Shown here one piece after another: positions 1 to 7,102 of a stretch of DNA of 64,000 nucleotides. A program made the translations under genes and the position numbers. The notes under the pieces were generated by a model that was not told the DNA's origin, did not search any database, and worked only from the letters and a program-made list of their open reading frames with translations. The DNA comes from CAYXDO01 sp964463485. Its GTDB lineage: Bacteria > Myxococcota > Kuafuiibacteriia > Kuafuiibacteriales > Kuafuiibacteriaceae. Each line of letters starts with the position of its first letter. The stretch's first letter is position 1. Location: positions 1 through 64,000 of the forward strand of contig CAYXDO010000054.1 in assembly GCA_964463485.1 (NCBI GenBank). The letters are read 5' to 3'.

Positions 1-245
1 CAGACGATCTGACGCAGACGCAGACGATCTGACGCCGACGCAGACGATCTGACGCTGACGCCGACGCAGACGCAGACGATCTGACGCTGACGCAGACGCA
101 GACGATCTGACGCCGACGCAGACGCAGACGATCTGACGCTGACGCAGACGCAGACGATCTGACGCCGACGCAGACGCAGACGATCTGACGCCGACGCAGT
201 CAGCGTCAGCGTCAGCGTCAGCGTCAGCGTCAGAGTCAGAGTCGC
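1..245. repeat. Degenerate hexamer-based tandem repeat array
   Basis: The array consists of GACGCA, GACGCC and GACGCT hexamers interrupted at fairly regular 20-26 base steps by GACGATCT. From about 198 it switches to repeats of GTCAGC, which is the reverse complement of GCTGAC, so the two halves can pair. No reading frame stays open through it, because the GATCT insert shifts the phase and produces TGA codons. It begins at or before the window edge. Confidence 0.85.
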
Positions 246-281
246 TGACGCACCCGGGACACGCTCCTTCTTCTCGTGTGA

Positions 282-470
282 CCAGCTCGCTTGGCTGGAC
301 TCACTTGTCGGGAACTCGCCTTCGACCTGTTGGATGGCGTGGGCGAGGATTTCATTGCGGCGGGACCCGAACTTCAGAAACTCATCTGGCGAGGCCTGGT
401 CGCGTTCGAGGCCGACACCGTCGAGGCGGTACACTACGTGGGCGGCCGAGCTCGGACTAAATCGGGCTGA
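282..470 (+). pseudogene. Possible C-terminal remnant of an unidentified gene
   Basis: A 62-codon stretch between TGA at 279-281 and TGA at 468-470 reads like the end of a real protein (segments such as RELAFDLLDGVGEDF and LVAFEADTVEAVHY), with G/C-biased third positions. It has no convincing start codon and abuts the repeat array on its 5' side, which suggests an upstream part lost or replaced by repeats. Its stop overlaps the end of the convergent lipoprotein gene by 14 bases. I do not recognise the family, and chance coding in high-GC DNA is possible. Confidence 0.3.
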
Positions 471-1839
471 AGAGTGAGTATGGCAACACCATGGTCGTGC
501 GCGGCACGTCTCCGAAGCCAAGGATCTGCGGGCCCATGGGGACGAGAAATCGCAAGGTGTGGACGCCGGAAGGCAGAAATCGCTGGTCGCAGAACCCTCC
601 CTCCTTTCGGAAGTGTCCGAAGAACCCATTGATTCCTCCGTACACGAACCCGCCGGCCCACGGCGCGACCGATAGAACGAGGAGGTCGATGCCCGAGTCT
701 CCCAAACTCACCCAGCTTTTGGAGCTATCGTCATAACGCAGAAAGACGCCGAGGGTCCCGCCGAGAACCACGCCGAAGCCTTCGACCCAGGTTACGTAGC
801 CGAATCCGAGGCCATCTCGCGGCACTTCCACTCGGACCTCGCCCGACTCGTACCAGACCACGCGCTCGTCCAGGGACGCGGCCACGATCGCCCGCCCGGG
901 CCCCACCCTGGCGAGCGTCCCTTGATCTCGAGCCTCGGCGACGCCCTCAGGGAACTCGAACAGCAGCTCCCATCGCTCTCCGTCGAATCGCTCGAAGGCT
1001 GCCGGTGAACCTGCTTCGGCAGAGAGGGTGAAGATCTCGAAGGGCTCATTCGCGGGCGCTCCGGCCATCCAACGAATTTCGCGGCCGGTGGAGCTCGTGG
1101 AGACTTGGTGAGCATTGGTCAGCCCGGCGGGCGTCCAACCCGCGGACCAGAGCTCCCCGCGGTTTCCGGCGAACCACAACTCGTCACCTCTCACGAAGGC
1201 GGCCGAGATCGGCAGACCCGCGGGACGCCCCCACTCCGCGGCGACGACGGAGCGCTCGGAGACCGTCGCCTTGAGCAACTTACCTCCGACCAGATTCTGA
1301 TCTCCCGAGTTGCGCTCCTCGGTGCCGATCAGGACGAAGTCACCCAGGTCGAGCCCAAACGTGGCGTGAGCATGCACGTCGAAATTCCCGGACCTGGCTT
1401 CCATGCGCAAACAGCCGCGGTCGGCGCTGCTATCGGAGAACTCGAACGTGGAGAACGGCGCTGGAAGGCTTCGACCGTCTATTTCCGCAAAACTCCTCTG
1501 CCCGGCGCCCAGATCGACGAGATACGCGTCGTTGCTCGTCGGGAGGGTACGGCGAAACGTCTCAGCCTCCGAAGCCGCGCGCAACTCACCGCGTTCGAGC
1601 TGGAGGTCTGCGGGTGAGTCTTCATAGAGCGCGTACAGAATACTTTGATCGCTGCCCTCGGGCACGGACAAGAACGGCTCCTCGGTGGCCAAGTCGAAGA
1701 CGCGCGCCGCCACGATGCCCGCGGGAGTCGCAGACGCGATGATGGCGGTCGCGTCGCCCTCGTGAGTGGGAAGCTCGAGCAACGTCGGCTCGGCGGAACA
1801 GGCGCACGAGGCGAACGCTGCAACGAAGGCCTTCCGCAC
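457..1839 (-). CDS. Putative lipoprotein with propeller-like repeats, paralogue of the protein at 55.9-57.3 kb
   Basis: About 460 residues from a GTG at 1839, which puts a short basic N-terminus and hydrophobic stretch directly before the cysteines of FASCACSAEP, a plausible lipoprotein signal. An ATG-like upstream extension would bury this signal. The mature part starts with LLELPTHEG and continues as short beta-rich blades with Trp/Gly motifs (ELWFAGNRGELW, APWAGGFVYGGINGFF). It ends near a conserved GGFC. The protein at 55937-57277 shares the ELPTxxG start, the xxDSPxxLxLxxGxL segment and the terminal GGxxxxGxxGxxxxxxxxxGFC segment, so they are paralogues. It is probably surface-exposed, with unknown function. 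It is divergent from the glycosyltransferase gene. Confidence 0.7.
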   Translation of the reverse strand: MRKAFVAAFASCACSAEPTLLELPTHEGDATAIIASATPAGIVAARVFDLATEEPFLSVPEGSDQSILYALYEDSPADLQLERGELRAASEAETFRRTLPTSNDAYLVDLGAGQRSFAEIDGRSLPAPFSTFEFSDSSADRGCLRMEARSGNFDVHAHATFGLDLGDFVLIGTEERNSGDQNLVGGKLLKATVSERSVVAAEWGRPAGLPISAAFVRGDELWFAGNRGELWSAGWTPAGLTNAHQVSTSSTGREIRWMAGAPANEPFEIFTLSAEAGSPAAFERFDGERWELLFEFPEGVAEARDQGTLARVGPGRAIVAASLDERVVWYESGEVRVEVPRDGLGFGYVTWVEGFGVVLGGTLGVFLRYDDSSKSWVSLGDSGIDLLVLSVAPWAGGFVYGGINGFFGHFRKEGGFCDQRFLPSGVHTLRFLVPMGPQILGFGDVPRTTMVLPYSLFSPI

Positions 1840-1996
1840 CCAACCATCGAGCCCCGAACAGAGGGTCCGAGTCAACGGGCCCAGCCGAGTGAAGGGGTTG
1901 GGGGCCGCCGAACAATCCTTGCCGCTCCCGTGCCCACGAGGTACGCCCGCCGCGGTGCGCGCCCTCCGGCCGATCACTCAGCCCATCGTGGCCCTC

Positions 1997-3019
1997 ATGC
2001 TGCGTTTCGTCGGCCGATGGGCTGGGCCCCGAGCTGTCTCGAGTCCCATTCGGAGTCCCATTCGATCAGTGCTGGTCCTTCGGATCGACGAGAGAGTAGG
2101 AAACGTGCTCCTCACGACGCCCCTGCTCGTGCGACTCGCCGAAACTCTCCCGGACGCCAGACTCGACCTCCTCGTCGCCGCGTCCAAGGTCGGCCTCGTG
2201 CGGGGCATCGTCTCGGTGATCCCATTTCAAAAAAAGGATTTTTTCCGAAACCCTCTTCGGTTTCTCGCGCTGATTCGGAGCATTCGGTCGACTCGATACG
2301 ACGTCGCCATCGACGCGTCGCATTGGCACACCTTCTCGGCCTCGTCGGCGCTCCTGCTCGGCTTGACCGGCGCCAAGGTTCGAATTGCCCACGACCGAGG
2401 GCCGGACTCCGGCTGGGTCACCGACCGCGTGCCGCTCCCGGACGAGCACGAGTCGGAGATTGCGACAAAGCTCCGACTCCTCGCCCCGCTTGGGATCTCC
2501 CCGGGCTCTCCCAAGATGTGTACCCAGATTGGCACCGACCCCGGCGCCGCCGAGTCCATCGAGCGCTGGCTAGCTCAGACCGAGCTTGGCCAGCCCTTGG
2601 TCGGGCTGTCGCCCGGGGGCCGAAAGTCGGCTCATCGGATGCCTCCGGAGGTCTTCGCCAAGATCGGGCTCCACGCCAAGCGCCTTGGGGCCCGGCTCGT
2701 GGTACTTTGGGGCCCCGGTGAGGAGGCCATCGCCGGTCAAGTGGCAACTCAGAGTCAGGCTATCTTGGCACCGCCCACGGATCTGAGTGCGCTCGCGGCG
2801 CTCGTTCGGCGCTGCCGAGTCGTCGTCGTCAACGACACCGGACCCATGCATCTGTCGGTCGCAGTGGGCACGCCGACCCTCGCGATGTTCACCCAGCCCG
2901 CGGAGTGGCGCTGGGGGCACCACGAAGCGCCTCATCGGATGATCTCGGGCTCGGGGCGATCCGAGGACGAGATCGTCAGGGAAGCCTGCTCTGCTCTGGA
3001 GAGTATGCTGAGGTCCTGA
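1997..3019 (+). CDS. Glycosyltransferase family 9 (heptosyltransferase-like)
   Basis: About 340 residues from ATG 1997 (GTG 1988 is an alternative). The N-terminus VLVLRIDERVGNVLLTTPLL is the family's nucleotide-sugar Rossmann entry. The C-terminal domain carries LVGLSPGGRKSAHRMPPEVF and the diagnostic VVNDTGPMHLSVAVGTPTLA acceptor/donor loop of ADP-heptose transferases. Such enzymes add heptose or related sugars to the lipopolysaccharide core on the cytoplasmic face of the inner membrane. No other LPS genes are nearby, so the sugar cannot be named. A run of seven A residues near 2229-2235 lies inside the frame and is a possible slippage site. Confidence 0.85.
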   Translation: MLRFVGRWAGPRAVSSPIRSPIRSVLVLRIDERVGNVLLTTPLLVRLAETLPDARLDLLVAASKVGLVRGIVSVIPFQKKDFFRNPLRFLALIRSIRSTRYDVAIDASHWHTFSASSALLLGLTGAKVRIAHDRGPDSGWVTDRVPLPDEHESEIATKLRLLAPLGISPGSPKMCTQIGTDPGAAESIERWLAQTELGQPLVGLSPGGRKSAHRMPPEVFAKIGLHAKRLGARLVVLWGPGEEAIAGQVATQSQAILAPPTDLSALAALVRRCRVVVVNDTGPMHLSVAVGTPTLAMFTQPAEWRWGHHEAPHRMISGSGRSEDEIVREACSALESMLRS

Positions 3020-3129
3020 GTTGGGTCGAGAATCCACAACTGCCGAGCAGTGTCCTTGCAGCCGGGTCTTTGCAGCCGGGCGGTCCAGCGCACCGGGGCT
3101 TGATGCCTGGCCGCGGATGAATGAGATAC

Positions 3130-3549
3130 TCAGTGTGCGGATGGTTCGAAATGGAACGGGAATCGTACGGTTGTCTTCCCGGCCACCGACGGCGCATCGA
3201 GCGGAACCGAATGCAGGCGGTCAATCACACATCCCTGGAAATGAGTATCCGAAAGCAGCGAGCCCTCTCCTGACAGCCTGGCGTCCGTCACGACGGCGCC
3301 GTGCGCAGGGTCGCCGTGAATCACGAGCTCGGCGACGACCTCGCCGGAAGCCGAGGCGTCACGACTCAGCGCGCCCTCGTAACAGCCGGCCAGGTGAGGC
3401 TTCAGCTTGGCCATTTGTTCGCGAAGATATTGGGCAGAGAACTCGACCGTCGGCGGGGCCCCGGTGGTTGGGTCCAACTTCGAGAGAGTGACGAGCCTGG
3501 CGCGGAGCAGCGCGGTTTCGTGGCGCTGTCGTTCGGATTGGGCGCTGAT
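3130..3549 (-). CDS. AgmX/PglI-type C-terminal domain, separated from the upstream kinase by a frameshift
   Basis: In this frame a stop at 3550-3552 is followed by about 138 codons reading AQSERQRHETALLRARL..., then LKPHLAGCYEGALSR, a GEVVAELVI strand, FQGCVIDRL and a final VRFPFHF. The CYE...G.V...L...CV...FPF pattern is that of the AgmX/PglI C-terminal domain of myxobacteria. The first residues continue the coiled coil that the kinase loses a few codons earlier, so this is almost certainly the C-terminus of the same protein. As a free gene it could only start at TTG 3477 (115 residues). Confidence 0.7.
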   Translation of the reverse strand: MSAQSERQRHETALLRARLVTLSKLDPTTGAPPTVEFSAQYLREQMAKLKPHLAGCYEGALSRDASASGEVVAELVIHGDPAHGAVVTDARLSGEGSLLSDTHFQGCVIDRLHSVPLDAPSVAGKTTVRFPFHFEPSAH

Positions 3550-4792
3550 TCACCTCCTCGAGCGCCGCTTGCGCTCGATCCCGTTCGGCGGCGATACGCG
3601 ATCGATCCGTCGCGATGGTCACGGAGAGCGCGATCAACGAAGCCACTCCGAGCCCGACCACGGCACGATTCTTTCGAACCCATCGAAGGAGCATCTCCCT
3701 GAGCGAGTAGCGGTGTGAGGCCACGAGCCGACCTGTTTGAAATCGCCTGAGCTCGTCCGCGAGCTCCTTGGCCGTGGCATACCGGTCCAATGGGACTCGA
3801 GCCATGGCCTTGGCGACGATCGAGCACAGGTCGGCTGGCAGACCTGGAGCTCGGGTCTCGATGGGGGGTGGAGGCTCGCGCTGAAGCTTCTCCAGGATCG
3901 CCGACGCGGAGCCTGAGTAGGGTGCCTGCCCGCAAAACGCGTGATAGAGAATGGCACCGATCGCGTATACGTCGGCGGACTCGTCCACGGCCTGACCGAG
4001 CGCCTGCTCGGGCGGCATGTAGGCTGGCGTACCCATGACCGACCCGGCCGCAGTCTCGAACCCACCTGAGTCAGCCAAGACACCCAACGGCACGGCCGGC
4101 TCGTCCGATGCGCCACGCAGGTCTTTAGCCAGTCCCCAGTCGATGACGACTGTCTCCCCGAAGGATCCAACCAACACGTTCGCCGGTTTCAAGTCACGGT
4201 GCACGACGTGGTGATTATGAGCAAAGGCCATCGCGTCTGCGATCGCCACGAGGTTCGGAATGAGCGCGAGCCTTGCCTCGAGAGTGTTCGCGACGGCCAG
4301 AGTTTCCAGGAGCGACCGGCCCGGGACCAAAGACATCGTGTAGAAGGGCTCACCGGTCTCCCAACGCCCGACGTCGTGAATCACCACGATGGACGGGTGC
4401 TGGAGCCGAGCGGTCAGGAGCACCTCCCGCAGGAATCGTTGCTCGGTGCCAGAGTCGAGTCTGAGTAGCTCCTTGAGAGCGACCGGCCTCAGGAGCTTCT
4501 GGTCGTAGGCGATCAGAATGCGACCTTGTCCCCCTCGCGAGAGCTCACGCTCGACCCGGTAGCAGCTCCTTGCGACGACCGGCAGAGTGTGGGTGGCAGA
4601 TGGCCGGCCACCGCTCGATGAAGGTGAAGCCGCGCCGTCGAGCGGTTTGGCCGAGGGCAGTGTTCGCGAATAGCCAGGCTCCGCGCCAGCTCGATCGGGC
4701 TCCGCGCCAGCTCGAACGGGCTCCGCGCCAGCTCGATCGGGCTCCGCGCCAGCTCGAACGGGCTCCGCGCCAGCTCGAACGGGCTCCGCGCC
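3359..4792 (-). CDS. Serine/threonine protein kinase with transmembrane segment (frameshifted; 5' end enters an assembly gap)
   Basis: Reading from the gap, the frame gives a Pro/Ala/Arg-rich repeat linker, then YRVERELSRGGQGRILIAYD (glycine loop), VALKEL (ATP lysine), VVHRDLKPANVLV (catalytic loop), VIDWGLAKDL (DWG in place of DFG), GTPAYMPPEQAL (activation segment end) and DVYAIGAILYHAFCG. After the kinase domain comes KNRAVVGLGVASLIALSVTIA, a membrane span, and a short coiled coil that ends at EEVN. Downstream of about 3552 the frame turns to Arg-rich nonsense down to the stop at 3359, while the expected continuation is in another frame (3130-3549). One extra base near 3548-3552 would explain this. 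It is a likely inner-membrane signalling kinase. Confidence 0.8.
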   Translation of the reverse strand, partial: GAEPVRAGAEPVRAGAEPDRAGAEPVRAGAEPDRAGAEPGYSRTLPSAKPLDGAASPSSSGGRPSATHTLPVVARSCYRVERELSRGGQGRILIAYDQKLLRPVALKELLRLDSGTEQRFLREVLLTARLQHPSIVVIHDVGRWETGEPFYTMSLVPGRSLLETLAVANTLEARLALIPNLVAIADAMAFAHNHHVVHRDLKPANVLVGSFGETVVIDWGLAKDLRGASDEPAVPLGVLADSGGFETAAGSVMGTPAYMPPEQALGQAVDESADVYAIGAILYHAFCGQAPYSGSASAILEKLQREPPPPIETRAPGLPADLCSIVAKAMARVPLDRYATAKELADELRRFQTGRLVASHRYSLREMLLRWVRKNRAVVGLGVASLIALSVTIATDRSRIAAERDRAQAALEEVNQRPIRTTAPRNRAAPRQARHSLEVGPNHRGPADGRVLCPISSRTNGQAEASPGRLLRGRAES

Positions 4793-4972
4793 NNNNNNNN
4801 NNNNNNNNNNNNNNNNNNNNNNNNNNNNNNNNNNNNNNNNNNNNNNNNNNNNNNNNNNNNNNNNNNNNNNNNNNNNNNNNNNNNNNNNNNNNCGGGCTCC
4901 GCGCCAGCTCGAACGGGCTCCGCGCCAGCTCGAACGGGCTCCGCGCCAGATCGATCGGGGAGCTCAGTCGCG
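4680..4972. repeat. 21-bp tandem repeat encoding a heptad linker in the kinase
   Basis: Units of GCTCCGCGCCAGCTCGAACG plus one base are repeated on both sides of the 100-N gap, with only A/T exchange in the GAACG/GATCG part. On the minus strand, in the kinase frame, each unit encodes P-(V/D)-R-A-G-A-E. The array is therefore a coding variable-number repeat in the kinase N-terminus, and it is the probable reason the assembly broke here. Confidence 0.85.
4793..4892. other. Assembly gap (100 N)
   Basis: A run of exactly 100 N lies inside the 21-bp repeat. The round size suggests a placeholder rather than a measured distance, so the number of repeats and the reading frame across it are unknown. 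Confidence 0.98.
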
Positions 4973-5028
4973 AGGTTCGCGTCACTCTCGATGTCGACCA
5001 CGCGCCGAGAGACTACTCCTAGGCCCAC
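4893..5028 (-). CDS. Probable 5' end of the same kinase gene, upstream of the gap
   Basis: Before the gap the minus strand reads VVDIESDANLATELPDRSGAEPVRAGAEP, that is, it enters the same (V/D)RAGAEP heptads that leave the gap in the kinase frame. GTG codons at 5028 and 5001 are the candidate starts; no ATG is close. The acidic, Leu-containing opening segment before the repeats is unlike a signal peptide, in keeping with a cytoplasmic kinase N-terminus. The start remains uncertain. Confidence 0.45.
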
Positions 5029-5129
5029 CCAATGCCAGTCAGACAAAGAGCTCGACCCTCGGAAGTCGCAGGGCTCAGGCGTTTGGGGACCGGACACCGT
5101 AATCGCATGATTCTGCGGAGAGCTCGGGC

Positions 5130-5933
5130 CTAGGTGAGTGGTTCGGAGACCGTGCCCCCGCATCCGGCACGCGCGCAGCGCTGCGCGGTAGTCCAGCACT
5201 CCTCATGGTGCGGGCTGCGACATCGCTGACAAACGACCCACGGCACCTCGGGTCGCCGGTCACCGCCGCAAAGCGCGCAAGTCACCTTGCTGGCCGATGG
5301 AGACGGGATTTGTTTCAGCGCGACCTCGGCCTTCGCACGGTCTCCGCCAAGCAGCCCGGAGAGTCGGGCGGCTGTCCCGATCGCCGAGACGACCGCGGCC
5401 GTCGAAGGTCGACCCCCTCTCAAGCTGAGTCGGACCGTACCGCCGCGGCACAGCACCGAGGCGGACGCTGCTTTGGCCTCGCGGGCCGCCTCGGAGAGCT
5501 CTCTGGCCGCGCCGTTTGCGAAGTCGACGGCGGCGGTTGGTTCGTCCGAGCGGAGTTGGACGGGGGGATCGAGGCTGTATGCGGGAGGGAGCTCCAACTC
5601 GGGGACGTGAGCGAAGTCGGAGGGAGGCTGGGCTCCGCTGGCCCCGAGAAAAATCCGAATCGGTTTGGAATCAGGATACTGAGTGGTCTCTGCGATGAGT
5701 TGGTCACCTTCGACCTTGAGCGTGATCGTGAGACCCTCTTGCTCCGCACGAAGCTGGGCAGTCGCCCCAGCGAACGCCGCGCGACCCCCGAGCTCCTGGG
5801 CCGCAGCTTCGATCGCCTGCTTCCAGTCAGCCGCTCCGCCGGCCGTGAGCAGCTTCTGCTGCTGATTCTTGCGAACGACGAGCGCGATGACCGCCGATAC
5901 GACGAAGATGGCCACGACCGCGATCCACTCCAT
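5130..5933 (-). CDS. Membrane-anchored protein with C-terminal RING-like zinc finger
   Basis: 267 residues from ATG 5933, chosen because MEWIAVVAIFVVSAVIALVVR is an immediate N-terminal membrane anchor. The middle (about 30-215) is a soluble Ala-rich domain without recognised motifs. The last 50 residues hold CALCGG, then VVCQRCRSPHHEECW and CARAGC, i.e. C-x2-C, C-x2-C, H/H-x2-C and C-x4-C. This matches the prokaryotic RING-finger family (Prok-RING_1), where paired zinc sites mediate protein contacts. It sits just upstream of the Ser/Thr kinase on the same strand (about 100 bases to GTG 5028), which suggests a shared signalling role by inference. Confidence 0.7.
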   Translation of the reverse strand: MEWIAVVAIFVVSAVIALVVRKNQQQKLLTAGGAADWKQAIEAAAQELGGRAAFAGATAQLRAEQEGLTITLKVEGDQLIAETTQYPDSKPIRIFLGASGAQPPSDFAHVPELELPPAYSLDPPVQLRSDEPTAAVDFANGAARELSEAAREAKAASASVLCRGGTVRLSLRGGRPSTAAVVSAIGTAARLSGLLGGDRAKAEVALKQIPSPSASKVTCALCGGDRRPEVPWVVCQRCRSPHHEECWTTAQRCARAGCGGTVSEPLT

Positions 5934-6018
5934 GAGCGTCCTCTTACGCCATCGAACGACTCGGGTCAGCACCGGCCTCGCACATCCGTGCGGTCCGTTG
6001 CATGAGTACGAGGCGGCG

Positions 6019-6264
6019 TCAGGGATCGCGACTCCAAATCAGCTCCTCGTTCCGCCAAACCCGCCGGACCCTGTGGAGCGGCACTGTCTGCCACCGGCCC
6101 TGTTCGTCCTGAATGGAAAAAGCGCCTTCGCTCTGGCGCAGGTCGGCGAGCCCGATCCTGATGATTTCGTCTTCGAGGCGGTCGTAGTACCCGAGCTCGA
6201 ACCTCGCATCGGCAAAGTCGAGGTCGTGCCGAATCCGGTGCAGGAGCTCGTGAATGGGAGTCAC
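6019..6264 (-). CDS. DUF504 / MJ1316 RNA cyclic-group end recognition domain protein
   Basis: The region PIHELLHRIRHDLDFADARF, then YYDRLEDEIIRIGLADL, ending VPLHRVRRVWRNEELIWSRD, is the typical small DUF504 fold whose closing motif is VPxHRIxxVxRxGxxxW. From GTG 6264 it is 81 residues, the usual size. An in-frame start at 6369 would add a Pro/Arg-rich leader overlapping recO by 32 bases, and I consider it less likely. The family is linked to recognition of RNA 2',3'-cyclic phosphate ends. Its position directly after recO on the same strand suggests co-transcription. Confidence 0.65.
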   Translation of the reverse strand: MTPIHELLHRIRHDLDFADARFELGYYDRLEDEIIRIGLADLRQSEGAFSIQDEQGRWQTVPLHRVRRVWRNEELIWSRDP

Positions 6265-6337
6265 GAGCTCAAGATACTCCGCCGGCCGTGGGACGTTCGA
6301 AGGATCGGCGACGGCTCGCCGAGGAGGGTTGGCTGCG

Positions 6338-7099
6338 TCATCTCGTCGTCCGGCGGCCGTCGAGCCCAACGGTCTCGAGGAGCCCTTCGCTCTTGGGCAT
6401 CGCGGAGAGGAGCGTTCGTCGTGCTGCGGTCAGGATCGGCAAGGCTCGCTCTGCGGCTGTGTTGGCCCACGCGGCGTCGAGCCCAGCGGTCGGGTCCGAG
6501 ATTTCGGCGTCGAGAACCGCGCGCATCCACGCGATGGTCTTTGGCCCGATTTTGCGGCCTCGTCGATGGAGCTCACAGAGCGCTCCGCCTTCCAGCAAGT
6601 CGACCCAAGGATTCTCGCTGAGCTCCGCGTCGCAGCGGGCGCAGCGCTTCAGCTCAGGACGGTAGCCGACGGCCGATAGCAGCATCAACTCGTAGGCCAC
6701 GCGGAACGTGATGCTCGCGGGACGCGACATCAGCGTCTCGAGCGCGCTCTCCACGTGCTCGAAGACTTCGGTCGAGGGCGCGGCCTCTGGCGTCATCAAG
6801 AGCGCGAGCTCCACGACGTAGGAAGCGAGCGCGAGTCGATCGAGCTCCGAGGTCAGCGCGAGCCTTGGCCGAACGACCAGCGCGGAGGACAACGTCGAGA
6901 GCCCATCTCTTCTGGAGTCGAGCTCGACTCGCACGGTGGAGAATGGTTCGAGCGCTCCCCCGAACCGTCGAGTGCTCCTCTTAGCGCCGTGGGCAAATGC
7001 GGAGATACGCCCTTCACGCGTCAAGAGACGCACGATGCGATCGGACTCTCCGTATTCGATGGAGCCAACAACGAGCGCTTCGAGCTCACGCGTGGCCAC
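6338..7099 (-). CDS. recO: DNA repair protein RecO
   Basis: 253 residues. The N-terminal OB fold reads LEALVVGSIEYGESDRIVRL followed by EGRISAFAHGAKRSTRRFGG, the hallmark of RecO. The helical C-terminal part includes YELMLLSAVGYRPELKRCARC and a later ALCELH, the family's zinc-binding region with CxxC clear and the second pair partly altered. RecO loads RecA on gapped DNA with RecR. It begins 3 bases after the stop of the TPR gene and is the second gene of a minus-strand run TPR-recO-DUF504. Confidence 0.9.
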   Translation of the reverse strand: MATRELEALVVGSIEYGESDRIVRLLTREGRISAFAHGAKRSTRRFGGALEPFSTVRVELDSRRDGLSTLSSALVVRPRLALTSELDRLALASYVVELALLMTPEAAPSTEVFEHVESALETLMSRPASITFRVAYELMLLSAVGYRPELKRCARCDAELSENPWVDLLEGGALCELHRRGRKIGPKTIAWMRAVLDAEISDPTAGLDAAWANTAAERALPILTAARRTLLSAMPKSEGLLETVGLDGRRTTR

Positions 7100-7102
7100 G
7101 AC

